Counted from the stretch's first letter, positions 8,517 through 17,281 are shown. The stretch: DNA of 64,000 nucleotides from Pricia antarctica (GCA_011050085.1 DRGL01000069.1:1-64000); one strand, 5' to 3'. Numbers and translations: made by a program. The notes: generated by a model from the letters alone, not told the origin.

Positions 8517-8876
8517 TCAACTGAGTGCATCCAAATCGGCTCTTAACTTTCTAGGCAGTTTTGATGCAACCAAATCGTATGAGTGATCGATTAATTCGGC
8601 AATTAGTTTGGGGGACAAACTATCTAGAAAAAGAGTGTTCCAGTGCTTTTTGCTCATATGATAGCCAGGGATTATGAGTCCGTCATATTCCTCCCGTAAT
8701 GCTACCGCACGCTCTGGTTCACATTTAAGGTTAATCTGGGCAGGAAGCCGCTGTAAGCCGGAAGATGAAAAAATCTTACCCATCACTTTGAAGACCAATG
8801 TATCGGGCCCAAAAGGCATTTCTTCGACAGTGCCCTTTTTAGAAAGGCAGTATTCTCGATATACTTCTATGTTCAT
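8517..8876 (-). CDS. MmcQ/YjbR family protein
   Basis: 119 residues, the family's normal length. It shows the YjbR/CyaY-like fold pattern: N-terminal Y-R-E-Y-C-L-S-K-K-G-T-x-E-E-M-P-F-G, then V-F-K-V-M-G-K-I-F, then I-N-L-K-C-E-P-E-R-A-x-x-L-R-E-E-Y, P-G-Y-H-M-S-K-K-H-W-N and a closing D-H-S-Y-D-L-V helix. Members are small cytoplasmic proteins often labelled DNA-binding on structural grounds only. The gene is probably monocistronic, with 180 bp to the next gene upstream. Confidence 0.92.
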   Translation of the reverse strand: MNIEVYREYCLSKKGTVEEMPFGPDTLVFKVMGKIFSSSGLQRLPAQINLKCEPERAVALREEYDGLIIPGYHMSKKHWNTLFLDSLSPKLIAELIDHSYDLVASKLPRKLRADLDALS

Positions 8877-9056
8877 TGTATACTGAAATTGTCATCACGA
8901 TTTAAGCATGCCCGTTTGAAGAAGCCACTACCTAACACCCGCAATGCGAATAAGGTATTTGATTATCCCTTTCTTCCATTTCGCTAAAGGCTAATTCGAA
9001 GAGGCCATATGGCTCCGTTCTACCTATTATGCCTCTGACAGACTACACAAATCACC

Positions 9057-9497
9057 CTATAAATTCACCCCTTGGGAATCGTAAACCAAAACTTTTTCCC
9101 ATAATTGCTCCGATTCTTCTATAAAAACCTTGTGAGGTGGCTCGTCTTGATAACTTTGCTGTGCTTCCGCTGATTCAAAGCTTAAAATTAACGAATAGGT
9201 AAACGATCCATCTACTACATCACGACTAGCTTTTGGGGGCTTTCCGATAAAGGTAGTTTTCGCGTATGCCGATTTGTCCAGAAATTTCTGGAGGGAAGTT
9301 TCGAAGGCTTTTCGGTCTTCTTCACTATCAGGATTTTTCAACCAAAAAAATACGGTATGTGCAAAATGGGGGTCAAATTGTTTCATAGATTTGGTCATTT
9401 TTTTGTTGCTCTTACTAGAGCGGGCATCTGTTGCTGTTTGGCCTTGGCTCGTTAAGGCCATGGTTAATAATACTACTGTAATTATACTTTTTTTCAT
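9057..9497 (-). CDS. Exported Dabb (stress-responsive A/B barrel) protein
   Basis: 146 residues. A Sec signal peptide (M-K-K-S-I-I-T-V-V-L-L-T-M-A-L-T-S-Q-G-Q) is followed by a short Lys-rich linker. A Dabb domain then starts H-T-V-F-F-W-L-K-N-P and continues F-E-T-S-L-Q-K-F-L, Y-S-L-I-L-S-F-E-S and H-K-V-F-I-E-E. Dabb proteins are dimeric ferredoxin-like barrels, and most are cytoplasmic, so the signal peptide suggests a periplasmic form. A good promoter lies just upstream (9521-9551). Ligand or substrate is unknown. Confidence 0.85.
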   Translation of the reverse strand: MKKSIITVVLLTMALTSQGQTATDARSSKSNKKMTKSMKQFDPHFAHTVFFWLKNPDSEEDRKAFETSLQKFLDKSAYAKTTFIGKPPKASRDVVDGSFTYSLILSFESAEAQQSYQDEPPHKVFIEESEQLWEKVLVYDSQGVNL

Positions 9498-9520
9498 ACT
9501 TCCGATTTAAAATTGAGTGC

Positions 9521-9551
9521 CAAAAATACCAAGTATAATTTGGCGTAACAA
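9521..9551 (-). promoter_or_regulatory. Bacteroidetes-type promoter for the Dabb gene
   Basis: Read on the minus strand, TTG (9551-9549), 20 bp, then TATTTTTG (9528-9521) match the TTG-N19-21-TAnnTTTG consensus exactly. The start codon is 24 bp further on, giving a very short leader. Confidence 0.5.
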
Positions 9552-9646
9552 TACGTTGAACATATTATAAAAAAAATTGTCAAGGCAGGTTTTGCAAGTT
9601 AGCCAATTTAGCTTTGTGGAAGTACCTTACCTTATACTATTACGGA

Positions 9647-10270
9647 TTATTTCTCCAATAATTCCTTCTGTTTCTCTGTTATCTCCAAAGCCGAATAATC
9701 AAGTTTCCAGCCGATAGTCTCCACAATTTTTTCTATTAACAACACCGCCTGTAAAGCCTCCCTACCAGCAGTTTCCATGAGTCCGCTGTCAGGTATTTTT
9801 TTTCGGATGTGTTGTTTGGCCTCTTTGTTCAATAGGGTCAAGTCGTCCGAAGAAAAGAAATTGAACATACCACTTTGAATGTCATAAAATTGAATATCGG
9901 GTTCAATGGACAAGATTTCGGGTTGGGGAAATTTACGCATAATGATTTTTTTATGCTCATTATCGGCGCTCAATTCTACCTTCTTGAGGTCATAGCCTAT
10001 CTGCACCTTGGCATTAATTACCAAAAGCGCCTTTTTCTTGCTGCTCACTAAGCTCATAAAATGAGCCTTTATGTTTTCGTATTTATAGATTTCCGCGAAA
10101 TCTCCCTCTACGGATACCAGTTTACAAACGCTACGGATCTTTTCTAAAAGTACGGTGGACTGATGCTCGGTCATCTCCCGTTTTTTCTTTTTGCCAAAAA
10201 GCGTATAGACCCAATAGGTCACTATTGCGCCCAATACAAGACCCAGAAATGTATCGAAAATGCTATCCAT
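9647..10270 (-). CDS. DUF4230 protein, membrane-anchored
   Basis: 207 residues. An N-terminal span (F-L-G-L-V-L-G-A-I-V-T-Y-W-V-Y, ~6-25) is followed by basic residues (GKKKKREM). The DUF4230 domain follows: L-L-E-K-I-R-S-V-C-K-L-V-S-V-E-G, Y-K-Y, K-A-L-L-V-I-N-A-K-V-Q-I-G-Y-D-L and paired long helices at the end. Function is unknown in this widespread family. The start overlaps the end of the DUF4260 gene by 8 bp, so the two are translated from one message with the cyclase gene. Confidence 0.88.
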   Translation of the reverse strand: MDSIFDTFLGLVLGAIVTYWVYTLFGKKKKREMTEHQSTVLLEKIRSVCKLVSVEGDFAEIYKYENIKAHFMSLVSSKKKALLVINAKVQIGYDLKKVELSADNEHKKIIMRKFPQPEILSIEPDIQFYDIQSGMFNFFSSDDLTLLNKEAKQHIRKKIPDSGLMETAGREALQAVLLIEKIVETIGWKLDYSALEITEKQKELLEK

Positions 10271-10622
10271 TACTATTACCTATTTCCCCTAGATGTGTAA
10301 ACTTGAATCCTTTGTTATACTTCAGGCCGTAACCAAAAATCCGGTCCATGGCGGAATGCGAAAATAAGATGATTCCAGCAAGTTGGCACAAAGGTAATGA
10401 AAGATAACTTCCTATGAGATACAGGGCAATGCCCACAGCCTTGTGATGAAAGAGGTTGTACATTGCAGCCCCTACTTTATTTCCGAACACGTAACCCACC
10501 ATACCGATATCGGGGGTGAGCAGTAATACTAAAAACCACCACCATTCATAATTCAATACGGCGAAGAGATACATACCTAGAGCGAACATCAACATTTCCT
10601 CGAGTTTCAAAAGACGCTTCAT
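10263..10622 (-). CDS. DUF4260 integral membrane protein
   Basis: 119 residues with three to four hydrophobic segments. The family signature is complete: L-E-E at the start, L-T-P-D-I-G-M-V-G-Y-V-F-G-N-K-x-G-A, Y-N-L-F-H-H-K, then H-S-A-M-D-R-I-F-G-Y-G-L-K-Y, F-K-F-T-H-L-G-E-I-G. The conserved His, Asp and Arg residues suggest a buried active or binding site, but no activity is known. It overlaps the cyclase gene by the 4-bp ATGA arrangement and the DUF4230 gene by 8 bp, so the three are translationally coupled. Confidence 0.9.
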   Translation of the reverse strand: MKRLLKLEEMLMFALGMYLFAVLNYEWWWFLVLLLTPDIGMVGYVFGNKVGAAMYNLFHHKAVGIALYLIGSYLSLPLCQLAGIILFSHSAMDRIFGYGLKYNKGFKFTHLGEIGNSNG

Positions 10623-11371
10623 TCCTCCAGAATTTTATGAAGCACTGGTCGGCTTGGGCTGGCATCGTTCTCGAACGCTGCTACCTGTAAGTTTAAAAGA
10701 TAAGCTCCGTCGTTTATACCATCGGGGACAAATATTAGCTCGGTTATGGTTGCCTTTTTGCGCAATTGCCCGTTAAAGTCCCAAAACGTTTTATGGGATA
10801 GCAGGTGACCACCATCTTGTTCTTTATCGACCGATGGAAGATCGATCAGCAAATGCTCTACCCCGATATCGACCAAAAACTGTACGGCCTCTTCCAAGAG
10901 GTACGGAGGATTGGTGCCGAAATACTGTCGTGATAATTTGGTACGGTCATTGGGCATGGTTCGTATTACCAAGGCAAGAGGTTTTTTATCCCCTAGGGCC
11001 AACTCTAAAATATGTTTTGAAACAACCCAATCATCGTCGATAAGCTGTGGCGTTACAGAAATTAGCTCGGCCAAATAGAAGAACCCGTCTAAGCTTTGAT
11101 TGATGGAATGAAATTCCTCCGTAATATGCCCTACGCATTCCGTATGTGTACCGTGCGCATGGGGATTGAAGGTAATATCGTTAAAATTTATGGCAGCGCC
11201 CTCCGACACTTTGCCTATAAAAGAACCATCTGTATGCGGTGTTATTGTCGGATGTTGCAAACCCCATGCGTTTACGTTCTGTGCATCGCCCCGTAAAGGG
11301 ATGGAAATATCTAGGGGAGCAGTAAGATCTATTTTGTAGGTGTTGTTGTCCTGTTTAATTGTGGCTATCAT
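10619..11371 (-). CDS. Cyclase family protein (kynurenine formamidase-like hydrolase)
   Basis: 250 residues. The cyclase/KynB-like motif appears as H71-A-H73-G-T-H76-T-E78, where family members usually have H-x-G-T-H-x-D. The metal-ligand Asp is therefore replaced by Glu, which can still bind zinc or manganese. Other conserved parts are D-L-T-A-P-L-D-I-S near the start and H-L-L-I-D-L-P-S-V-D in the middle. The family hydrolyses amides or lactones. The substrate is not evident. It is cytoplasmic and is followed by overlapping DUF4260; hemW lies 27 bp upstream in the same direction, an order seen in other flavobacteria. Confidence 0.88.
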   Translation of the reverse strand: MIATIKQDNNTYKIDLTAPLDISIPLRGDAQNVNAWGLQHPTITPHTDGSFIGKVSEGAAINFNDITFNPHAHGTHTECVGHITEEFHSINQSLDGFFYLAELISVTPQLIDDDWVVSKHILELALGDKKPLALVIRTMPNDRTKLSRQYFGTNPPYLLEEAVQFLVDIGVEHLLIDLPSVDKEQDGGHLLSHKTFWDFNGQLRKKATITELIFVPDGINDGAYLLNLQVAAFENDASPSRPVLHKILEE

Positions 11372-11398
11372 ATGGACTAAATTTTTGCTGAATTTGTT

Positions 11399-12532
11399 TC
11401 ATGATAAATTTAGCATAAACAGATCACTTGCAATCCCATCCGCCAAAAAACGTCCTTTTTTTGTGGTAATGAGCGTATCACCATCTAAATCAAGAAGATG
11501 TTGTTCGATATATTTTTCTGCTTGTTTCATTACATATTCCCAATATATCTTACCATATTCAAGGCTTATTTTTGAGAGTGAAACGCCCCAAATTGTACGC
11601 AATCCCGTCATAACATATTCATTATATTTATCCGTTATAGACAGCACCTCGATTTCCATTGGCAGTTCACTATTTTGAATGGCCTTGATGTATTTCGGAT
11701 TATTGTTAATATTCCATCCCCGACGAATCCCATCGAACGAATGCGCGGAAGGCCCAATACCCATATATTTTTTCTGCTTCCAATACGCTGTATTGTTTCG
11801 GGAAAAATAACCTGGTTTACCAAAATTCGATATTTCATAGCTTTTAAATCCGGCAGCTTCCAAGGTCTCCGACAAGATATGAAAGTGAGCTTCGGCAACC
11901 TCGTCATCCACATTTTTGACGATACCCTTCTTAATAAAGCTGGCCAAGGCAGTATTCGGCTCGACCGTAAGTGCGTAGCTAGAAATATGGGGGATATCGA
12001 GGGAAACCGCCTTATCGATATTTGATTTCCAACGCACATTCGACATATCGGGAATACCATAAATAAGATCAATGGAAATGTTATCAAAGTGTTTTTTAAC
12101 CTGTTGTAGGCACTCCTCCGCTTCTATGGCATTGTGGGCGCGATTCATCAGTTTCAGATCCGATTCGAAAAAAGATTGAATTCCGATACTTAGACGGTTG
12201 ACCGGGGATTCAGCCAAGGCTTCTATTTTTTGTAAGGATAGATCATCAGGATTGGCCTCTAGCGTAATTTCAGGTGCCGTAGATATTTCATAGTTGTCGT
12301 AAACACTTTGAATTAAGGATTGTAGATCATTAACAGAAAGTACACTCGGTGTTCCGCCGCCAAAATAAATGGTTTCAATCAATTCGTTCTTAAACTCATC
12401 CTTTCTAAGAACCAGTTCCTTTTGCAAGGCGGAAACCATAGCTTCCTTTTTTCCCATGGAGGTTGAAAAATGAAAGTCACAATAGTGACACGCTTGCTTA
12501 CAAAATGGGATATGAATGTAGATTCCGGACAT
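11399..12532 (-). CDS. hemW: HemW radical SAM heme chaperone
   Basis: 377 residues from the internal ATG at 12532 (M-S-G-I-Y-I-H-I-P-F-C), which matches the family's start and length; a frame extension to 12598 adds 22 unlikely residues. The radical SAM cluster motif is C11-x3-C15-x2-C18 followed by D-F. Y-F-G-G-G-T-P-S, the E-A-N-P-D-D and S-I-G-I-Q-S-F motifs and the C-terminal HemN-like domain follow. HemW, long annotated as oxygen-independent coproporphyrinogen oxidase, lacks that activity and is believed to insert heme into respiratory enzymes. It ends 27 bp before the cyclase gene. Confidence 0.93.
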   Translation of the reverse strand: MSGIYIHIPFCKQACHYCDFHFSTSMGKKEAMVSALQKELVLRKDEFKNELIETIYFGGGTPSVLSVNDLQSLIQSVYDNYEISTAPEITLEANPDDLSLQKIEALAESPVNRLSIGIQSFFESDLKLMNRAHNAIEAEECLQQVKKHFDNISIDLIYGIPDMSNVRWKSNIDKAVSLDIPHISSYALTVEPNTALASFIKKGIVKNVDDEVAEAHFHILSETLEAAGFKSYEISNFGKPGYFSRNNTAYWKQKKYMGIGPSAHSFDGIRRGWNINNNPKYIKAIQNSELPMEIEVLSITDKYNEYVMTGLRTIWGVSLSKISLEYGKIYWEYVMKQAEKYIEQHLLDLDGDTLITTKKGRFLADGIASDLFMLNLS

Positions 12533-12599
12533 TAATGAGGGCTTGAAAGCGTAAAAGTACCAATTGATTTTCTGGTAAATTAAATCAATACCAAACAAC

Positions 12600-14999
12600 C
12601 TATCTCCCCACAGCCACTAAATTTTGCTTAATCTTAGTGTAAAGCACATCTCTCTTAACCGGCTTGGTCATATAATCGTTCGCCCCTAGCCTAAATATTT
12701 CCTTTTTAGTGGCATCGGTAGTATCTGCCGTAATGACTAGGATAGGAATATCTACGAAGTCTTCTCCCGCTTTACCTGCCCTGATGTTTGCAGTAGCTTC
12801 AAAACCGTCCATAACGGGCATTTGTAAATCCATTAAAATGAGGTCATAATTTGACTTTACTAGCATTTCAAGTGCCTCGCCGCCGTGGTTGGCAATATCA
12901 ATATTGACGTTGCCCATCTTTTTAGCCGCCATTTTGATGACCATTTGATTCGTCTTGTTATCTTCTACCAATAATATATTACATGCTAACAAATTAAGGG
13001 CTTCAATTTCATTCAGAGGTTGCGGTTCCCCAATCTCCAAAGGCTTTTGGCTCAGAACAAAATCAAGGTCCACACGGCATTCCGTACCCCAATTTCGCCC
13101 ATTTTTAATCTCGATACTTCCATCTTGGAGGTCTACATAACTTTTGACTACGTACAGACCCAAGCCTAGACCATAGAACTCACGATTGTCGGCGGATGAT
13201 TTTTTGGTGAAAGATTCATATATCGTACTCATTTTCTCCTTTGAAATTCCACTGCCCGTATCTGAAATCGTAAAGGTTAAGGCCACCTTTCCATCTTTTC
13301 TTACACTAAAATCTACATGGAACCGTACTTCGCCATATGACGTAAACTTGACCGCGTTGTCCAGTAAATTATTTAGCACTTGCATCAACTTTCTTTTGTC
13401 CCCCGTAATCGTTTGGGGCAGTTTATCTTGATGTGTATATCTGAATTCAATGTTTTTATGATGGGCTTTTTTCTGATTCAGGTAGACTACCCTGTTCAAT
13501 AAAACGTGTAGGTCGATATCAGCTTCGTGAAGTTCTTGCTCCCCTTTTTCGATGCTGGTAAAATCGAGTATGTCGTCAACATGGCCCAAGAGGGTTTCGG
13601 AGGAGGTCAAGATAAGTTTACATTTATCTTGAAGGTCTTTATTGCTTTGGCCACTGAGTAGTGTATCGGCTACCCCTACAATCATATTCAAGGGAGTTCG
13701 AAGCTCGTGGCTGATATTTGAGATGAACGACGACTTCATATCATTCATATCCTCTAGACGCTGTAAGGCCAATACTTGGTTTTGCTCATTACTCTCTCGA
13801 AGATTTCGTATGCGATTACCCATGGATAGGGATAAGAAAACAATCTCTAGTCCGATACCGAACTTGGCCCCGTTCTCCGTTATAAATGAATTTTGCACCA
13901 AATTCAAATTGTTGAGTATGAAAAGCACAAACCCGAGTACAAGAAAACTGATACCTGCAACGAAGAAATGGTCAATAGCCACCTTTTTTATGCGCAGATA
14001 TACCATAGTCGTTATCATAAGCGACAATACCGCTAAACCAATCAAATTCGCCATAGGATAGCATATAGCCAAGAAACCGGGTACCGTAGTTAAGCCGACC
14101 AGGGCTAGCAAAAGTATTCCAGATAGCACTTGAAATCCAACCCATAAAGACCTACTATGCTTGTAGATATCCAAAAATTTACGTCCGTAGTTTACAAAAA
14201 AGAACAGTGATACCAGAGCAGCGAACAATACGGCACGCTTTGAAAAGAAGCCCCCATCGGGCATCACATATTGATGAAAAAGGCCATCTAATGAAAACTG
14301 CAACATAGCTATGAAGAAAACATACAGCCCATAATATATGAAGGCAGTATCGCGCATAGCCGAATAAAAGAAAATATAGATGATAAAGGCCAAAATCAAA
14401 ATACCATAGAAAAAACCGTAAAACAGTTGCTCTTTGTATGTTTCGTACAAAAACATTTTTTCAGGCACCAGGTTCAAGGGTAGCATTAGCACTTCACCAT
14501 CGCTCTTCAAATGTATATATACATCGATGACCTCCTTGGGCATCAATTCGATTTGAAAAACCGATTTTCGGTGTAGCACCGTCTTTTTGGAAAAGGGTAT
14601 GGCATCACCACTATATTGCGATACAATCTCGCCAGTACTTGATTTGACGTACAGACTGACCTCATCGGTTATGGGCCGAGCCGTATCTAGGTAAAAGTGA
14701 ATCTTTTCTTGGGTCGAATTATCGAGACGTATATACGTCCAAAAATGAGCGTTGGTAAAGCCAAAGTTCTCTTTTACATCATCCATTGGAGCAAGCGTAC
14801 CTTTTTCCGAAAGCGCGATAAACTGGCCTAACGTATATGTTTTCTCTCCAGACACAAGAAGCTTGGCATACGGGCGGAGGGATACCGTTTCTTCCGGTGC
14901 TCCGGTCAATGTATATTGGGCGTATGTTGAAAATGCTCCGAGCAGGAACATAGCGGCAATTGAAATTTTTCGAAGCAGTTTGGGGTCGATGTACCACAT
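12600..14999 (-). CDS. Hybrid histidine kinase with 7TMR-DISM sensor and receiver domain
   Basis: 799 residues. A signal peptide (cleaved near AYAQ, ~28) is followed by a periplasmic 7TMR-DISMED2 beta-sandwich (~30-180) and seven membrane helices (~190-395). Then come HisKA with the H-box S-H-E-L-R-T-P (His ~431), an HATPase domain (N-box N-L-L-D-N-A-V-K-F, D-T-G-S-G-I, G-L-G-L-G-L) and a C-terminal receiver (~675-795) with phospho-acceptor Asp ~724 in L-M-D-L-Q-M-P-V-M-D-G and the K-P motif. There is no DNA-binding output, so the phosphoryl group must pass to another protein. DISMED2 domains are thought to bind carbohydrates or other small ligands. The gene sits between ruvC and hemW, 67 bp before hemW. 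Confidence 0.93.
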   Translation of the reverse strand: MWYIDPKLLRKISIAAMFLLGAFSTYAQYTLTGAPEETVSLRPYAKLLVSGEKTYTLGQFIALSEKGTLAPMDDVKENFGFTNAHFWTYIRLDNSTQEKIHFYLDTARPITDEVSLYVKSSTGEIVSQYSGDAIPFSKKTVLHRKSVFQIELMPKEVIDVYIHLKSDGEVLMLPLNLVPEKMFLYETYKEQLFYGFFYGILILAFIIYIFFYSAMRDTAFIYYGLYVFFIAMLQFSLDGLFHQYVMPDGGFFSKRAVLFAALVSLFFFVNYGRKFLDIYKHSRSLWVGFQVLSGILLLALVGLTTVPGFLAICYPMANLIGLAVLSLMITTMVYLRIKKVAIDHFFVAGISFLVLGFVLFILNNLNLVQNSFITENGAKFGIGLEIVFLSLSMGNRIRNLRESNEQNQVLALQRLEDMNDMKSSFISNISHELRTPLNMIVGVADTLLSGQSNKDLQDKCKLILTSSETLLGHVDDILDFTSIEKGEQELHEADIDLHVLLNRVVYLNQKKAHHKNIEFRYTHQDKLPQTITGDKRKLMQVLNNLLDNAVKFTSYGEVRFHVDFSVRKDGKVALTFTISDTGSGISKEKMSTIYESFTKKSSADNREFYGLGLGLYVVKSYVDLQDGSIEIKNGRNWGTECRVDLDFVLSQKPLEIGEPQPLNEIEALNLLACNILLVEDNKTNQMVIKMAAKKMGNVNIDIANHGGEALEMLVKSNYDLILMDLQMPVMDGFEATANIRAGKAGEDFVDIPILVITADTTDATKKEIFRLGANDYMTKPVKRDVLYTKIKQNLVAVGR

Positions 15000-15075
15000 A
15001 CTAAATTAGTTTAAATAGTAAGCTCGTACGATGGGTTGAATTCGATTGGTAATTTTTGCTTATCAATTCTGAAAA

Positions 15076-15083
15076 CAAATTTA
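15076..15083 (-). promoter_or_regulatory. Candidate -7 box for the hybrid kinase
   Basis: CAAATTTA on the plus strand reads TAAATTTG on the minus strand, an exact TAnnTTTG match 77 bp before the kinase start. The -33 TTG is absent at the normal distance. It would allow expression independent of ruvC. Confidence 0.3.
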
Positions 15084-15225
15084 CCTTGGTGCGATTCGGA
15101 AAACCCGAAGGGTCAAAATATCAACGTATTCGTGAGCTATCCATTTTAAAACGGCAACGAAGTAGTATTACATCTAAATGTAGGATTATGTGCGGTTATA
15201 TTCGATGATTTCTAAAAAGAGGAGC

Positions 15226-15780
15226 CTATTTCTTGACTTTTTTAGGATTCTGTTTTACGAACGCCTCCCAACCCGTGTAGTTTTTACCGATTTCGACCCT
15301 GCCCTCGTTGTAGAAATGACAGACCGCTGCCGCGAGACCATCGGTACTGTCAAGATTTTTAGGAAGGGATTTCAGGCTCAAGGTACTTTGCAACATTTTA
15401 GCAACCTGTTCTTTACTTGCGTTGCCATTGCCCGTAATGGCCATCTTTATTTTTTTGGGAAGGTATTCCGTTATAGGAATCTGTCGCGAAAGTCCTGCCG
15501 CCATGGCAACCCCCTGAGCACGACCCAACTTTAACATCGACTGTACATTTTTACCAAAGAACGGGGCCTCGATGGCAATTTCATCGGGATGGTATTGGTC
15601 TATCAAATCGATGGTACGCTCGAAAATGAGTTTCAATTTTGTATATGGATCTTTGTACTTACTTAAAAGCAGTTCGTTCATTTGTAAGAAGACCATTTTC
15701 TTATCGACGACCTTTATTAGCCCGAAGCCCATAATGGTAGTACCTGGATCAATGCCGAGTATAATTTTTTCGTTTGCCAA
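15226..15780 (-). CDS. ruvC: Crossover junction endodeoxyribonuclease RuvC
   Basis: 184 residues. The four acidic catalytic residues are visible: D11 (G-I-D-P-G-T), E71 (A-I-E-A-P-F-F-G), D144 and D147 (D-S-T-D-G-L-A-A-A-V-C-H). These positions match E. coli RuvC D7/E66/D138/D141. It resolves Holliday junctions with RuvAB by paired nicks. The C-terminus is extended by ~20 basic residues (K-Q-N-P-K-K-V-K-K), common in flavobacterial RuvC. It lies 73 bp after the TonB-like lipoprotein gene and 226 bp before the kinase start. Confidence 0.96.
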   Translation of the reverse strand: MANEKIILGIDPGTTIMGFGLIKVVDKKMVFLQMNELLLSKYKDPYTKLKLIFERTIDLIDQYHPDEIAIEAPFFGKNVQSMLKLGRAQGVAMAAGLSRQIPITEYLPKKIKMAITGNGNASKEQVAKMLQSTLSLKSLPKNLDSTDGLAAAVCHFYNEGRVEIGKNYTGWEAFVKQNPKKVKK

Positions 15781-15853
15781 TAGGGTTCGTTGCTCTTCGT
15801 TAGTTCTACTTAGTTCTCAGTGGGTTGTTTAAAAAAAATCTCGGATTTGTCGA

Positions 15854-16324
15854 TTATTGTAGTACAATCGGTATTCGAAATTTTGCGCTTACAGGAATAC
15901 CACGTTTTAAGGCGGGTTCTATTTTCGGCAGGCTATGTAGGCTTTTTTCAATCTGATTTTGAAATCCGGGCACTTGTTGGCTAATCCGTTCTCCGTTGGT
16001 GATGTCCATCAAAGTGATTGCGCCGGTATCTTCCATTTTAAAATTCACAAAAATAGTATCCTTTACCGCTTCCGTCAACAACAGATCTGATTCCTGTAAA
16101 GATTTGGAAAAGTGACGCAAAAGGGTTTGCATAAAGCATTTTTTTTGTTCGGGTTTGCTGGCGAGTTCGTCACAGTCTACGAAAAGTGGGTATTGGTCAA
16201 CATCTTCCCAATCGATGGATTGCATTTCTTGATCGACTAGTTCTTGGGTCTTTTCTTCCCGATGGGCAGACCAATCGCAAGCGGTCAGCAGGCATAGCAA
16301 ACATAAGATGAAAAGGTTCCGCAT
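15854..16324 (-). CDS. Lipoprotein with TonB C-terminal-like domain
   Basis: 156 residues. A short lipoprotein signal ends at Cys16 (L-L-T-A-C). The body has the flavobacterial pattern Y-P-L-F-V-D-C-D-E, E-Q-K-K-C-F, then a TonB C-terminal-like sheet ending in I-P-V-S-A-K-F-R-I-P-I-V-L-Q. Such proteins resemble the periplasmic TonB domain but lack the N-terminal ExbB/D-binding helix and Pro-rich linker, so they cannot transduce energy themselves. It may be a soluble or lipid-anchored partner of a TonB receptor (inference). It lies upstream of ruvC in the same direction. Confidence 0.78.
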   Translation of the reverse strand: MRNLFILCLLCLLTACDWSAHREEKTQELVDQEMQSIDWEDVDQYPLFVDCDELASKPEQKKCFMQTLLRHFSKSLQESDLLLTEAVKDTIFVNFKMEDTGAITLMDITNGERISQQVPGFQNQIEKSLHSLPKIEPALKRGIPVSAKFRIPIVLQ

Positions 16325-16765
16325 TACCTTGGATTCTGTTGTGGAAATTACGAATTTTTGAATGATTTATGGCGTAGTTTACGAAAAGAGGAATGAATGG
16401 AGGACCGGTTAATTCTTTGCAAAATGTATCTCCTCCTTTAATTCTTTGATTCGTCTGGCCGCCATTTCCGAAACATAGAGATCCCAAAATGCGACTTTGC
16501 CATTAACTTAAGTGAGTATAAATAACGTACTTTTTGCCCAAAAATTAGCTTATAAACTAACCATACATTAAATAATAGACCATTTTCCCAAGAAACTAAA
16601 ACTCAGAGTAACAATTTTTAGTTATGGTTACATTAGCGCTTAATTATTGAGATGGTGTTGTATACTTTTCATTTTTACCTAATATTTTAGTTTGTGCAGC
16701 TACGCTTTATTGCGTTTGGAATCTGTACCAATTTCAGCGTAACTTCGTTAGACAAGAAATACGGC
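16325..16765. other. Intergenic between divergent genes, with a possible gene remnant
   Basis: 441 bp between the leftward TonB-like lipoprotein gene and the rightward DUF456 gene. On the minus strand at 16409-16507 a closed frame reads like a protein C-terminus (F-W-D-L-Y-V-S-E-M-A-A-R-R-I-K-E-L-K-E-E-I) but has a stop just upstream and no start codon. It is probably a gene remnant, or chance. The rest is AT-rich and should carry both promoters; I found no perfect TAnnTTTG pair. Confidence 0.35.
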
Positions 16766-17281
16766 ATGGATATCACACTACTTATATTAGGTTTCGTTTT
16801 AATGATTGTCGGCATTCTAGGAAGCTTTTTGCCGATACTTCCCGGTCCGCCCATAAGTTGGGTCGGACTTCTATTATTACACCTAACCAATGCCATTCCT
16901 CAGAATTGGACATTCTTAGGCATTACCGCTACAGTAGCACTAATTGTTCTGGCGCTTGATTATGTTATTCCCGCCATGGGAACTAAGAAATTTGGAGGCA
17001 GTAAAGCGGGTATGGTAGGTACTACGGTGGGAGTAATAGTATCTTTGGTATTTCCGATTTTAGGGCTTTTCGGAATTATTATATGGCCTTTTGTCGGCGC
17101 TTTGGTCGGGGAGCTTATCAATAAAGCGGACCAAAAAACAGCCCTTAAGGCTGCTTTTGGTTCCTTCATGGGCTTTTTGACCGGAACGTTTTTAAAATTT
17201 TTGGTAACTGCTATATTCTTAGGACTTTTTATTTCTAAAGCTTGGGACTATCGGGTCGCGTTATTTCCATTTTTGGATTAG
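16766..17281 (+). CDS. DUF456 membrane protein
   Basis: 172 residues from ATG 16766 (M-D-I-T-L-L-I-L-G-F); an in-frame GTG at 16694 would add 24 unlikely residues. Four to five hydrophobic helices, with the family motifs G-S-F-L-P-I-L-P-G-P-P, K-K-F-G-G-S-K-A-G, G-I-I-I-W-P-F-V-G-A-L-V-G-E-L and A-F-G-S-F-M-G-F. Function is unknown. The Gly-zipper-like helices suggest tight packing. Its stop codon ends at 17281 and the convergent nitroreductase stop begins at 17282, so no base separates the two genes. Confidence 0.9.
   Translation: MDITLLILGFVLMIVGILGSFLPILPGPPISWVGLLLLHLTNAIPQNWTFLGITATVALIVLALDYVIPAMGTKKFGGSKAGMVGTTVGVIVSLVFPILGLFGIIIWPFVGALVGELINKADQKTALKAAFGSFMGFLTGTFLKFLVTAIFLGLFISKAWDYRVALFPFLD

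Noticed and set aside
11635-12087. 150-codon frame on the same strand inside hemW
   Set aside because: Overlaps the radical SAM gene in another frame; no family features.
12532-12598. Longer hemW start
   Set aside because: Adds 22 residues before the conserved M-S-G-I-Y-I-H-I-P-F-C start; the internal ATG gives the family length.
16694-16765. GTG start for DUF456
   Set aside because: The added residues are not membrane-like and the ATG at 16766 begins the conserved first helix.
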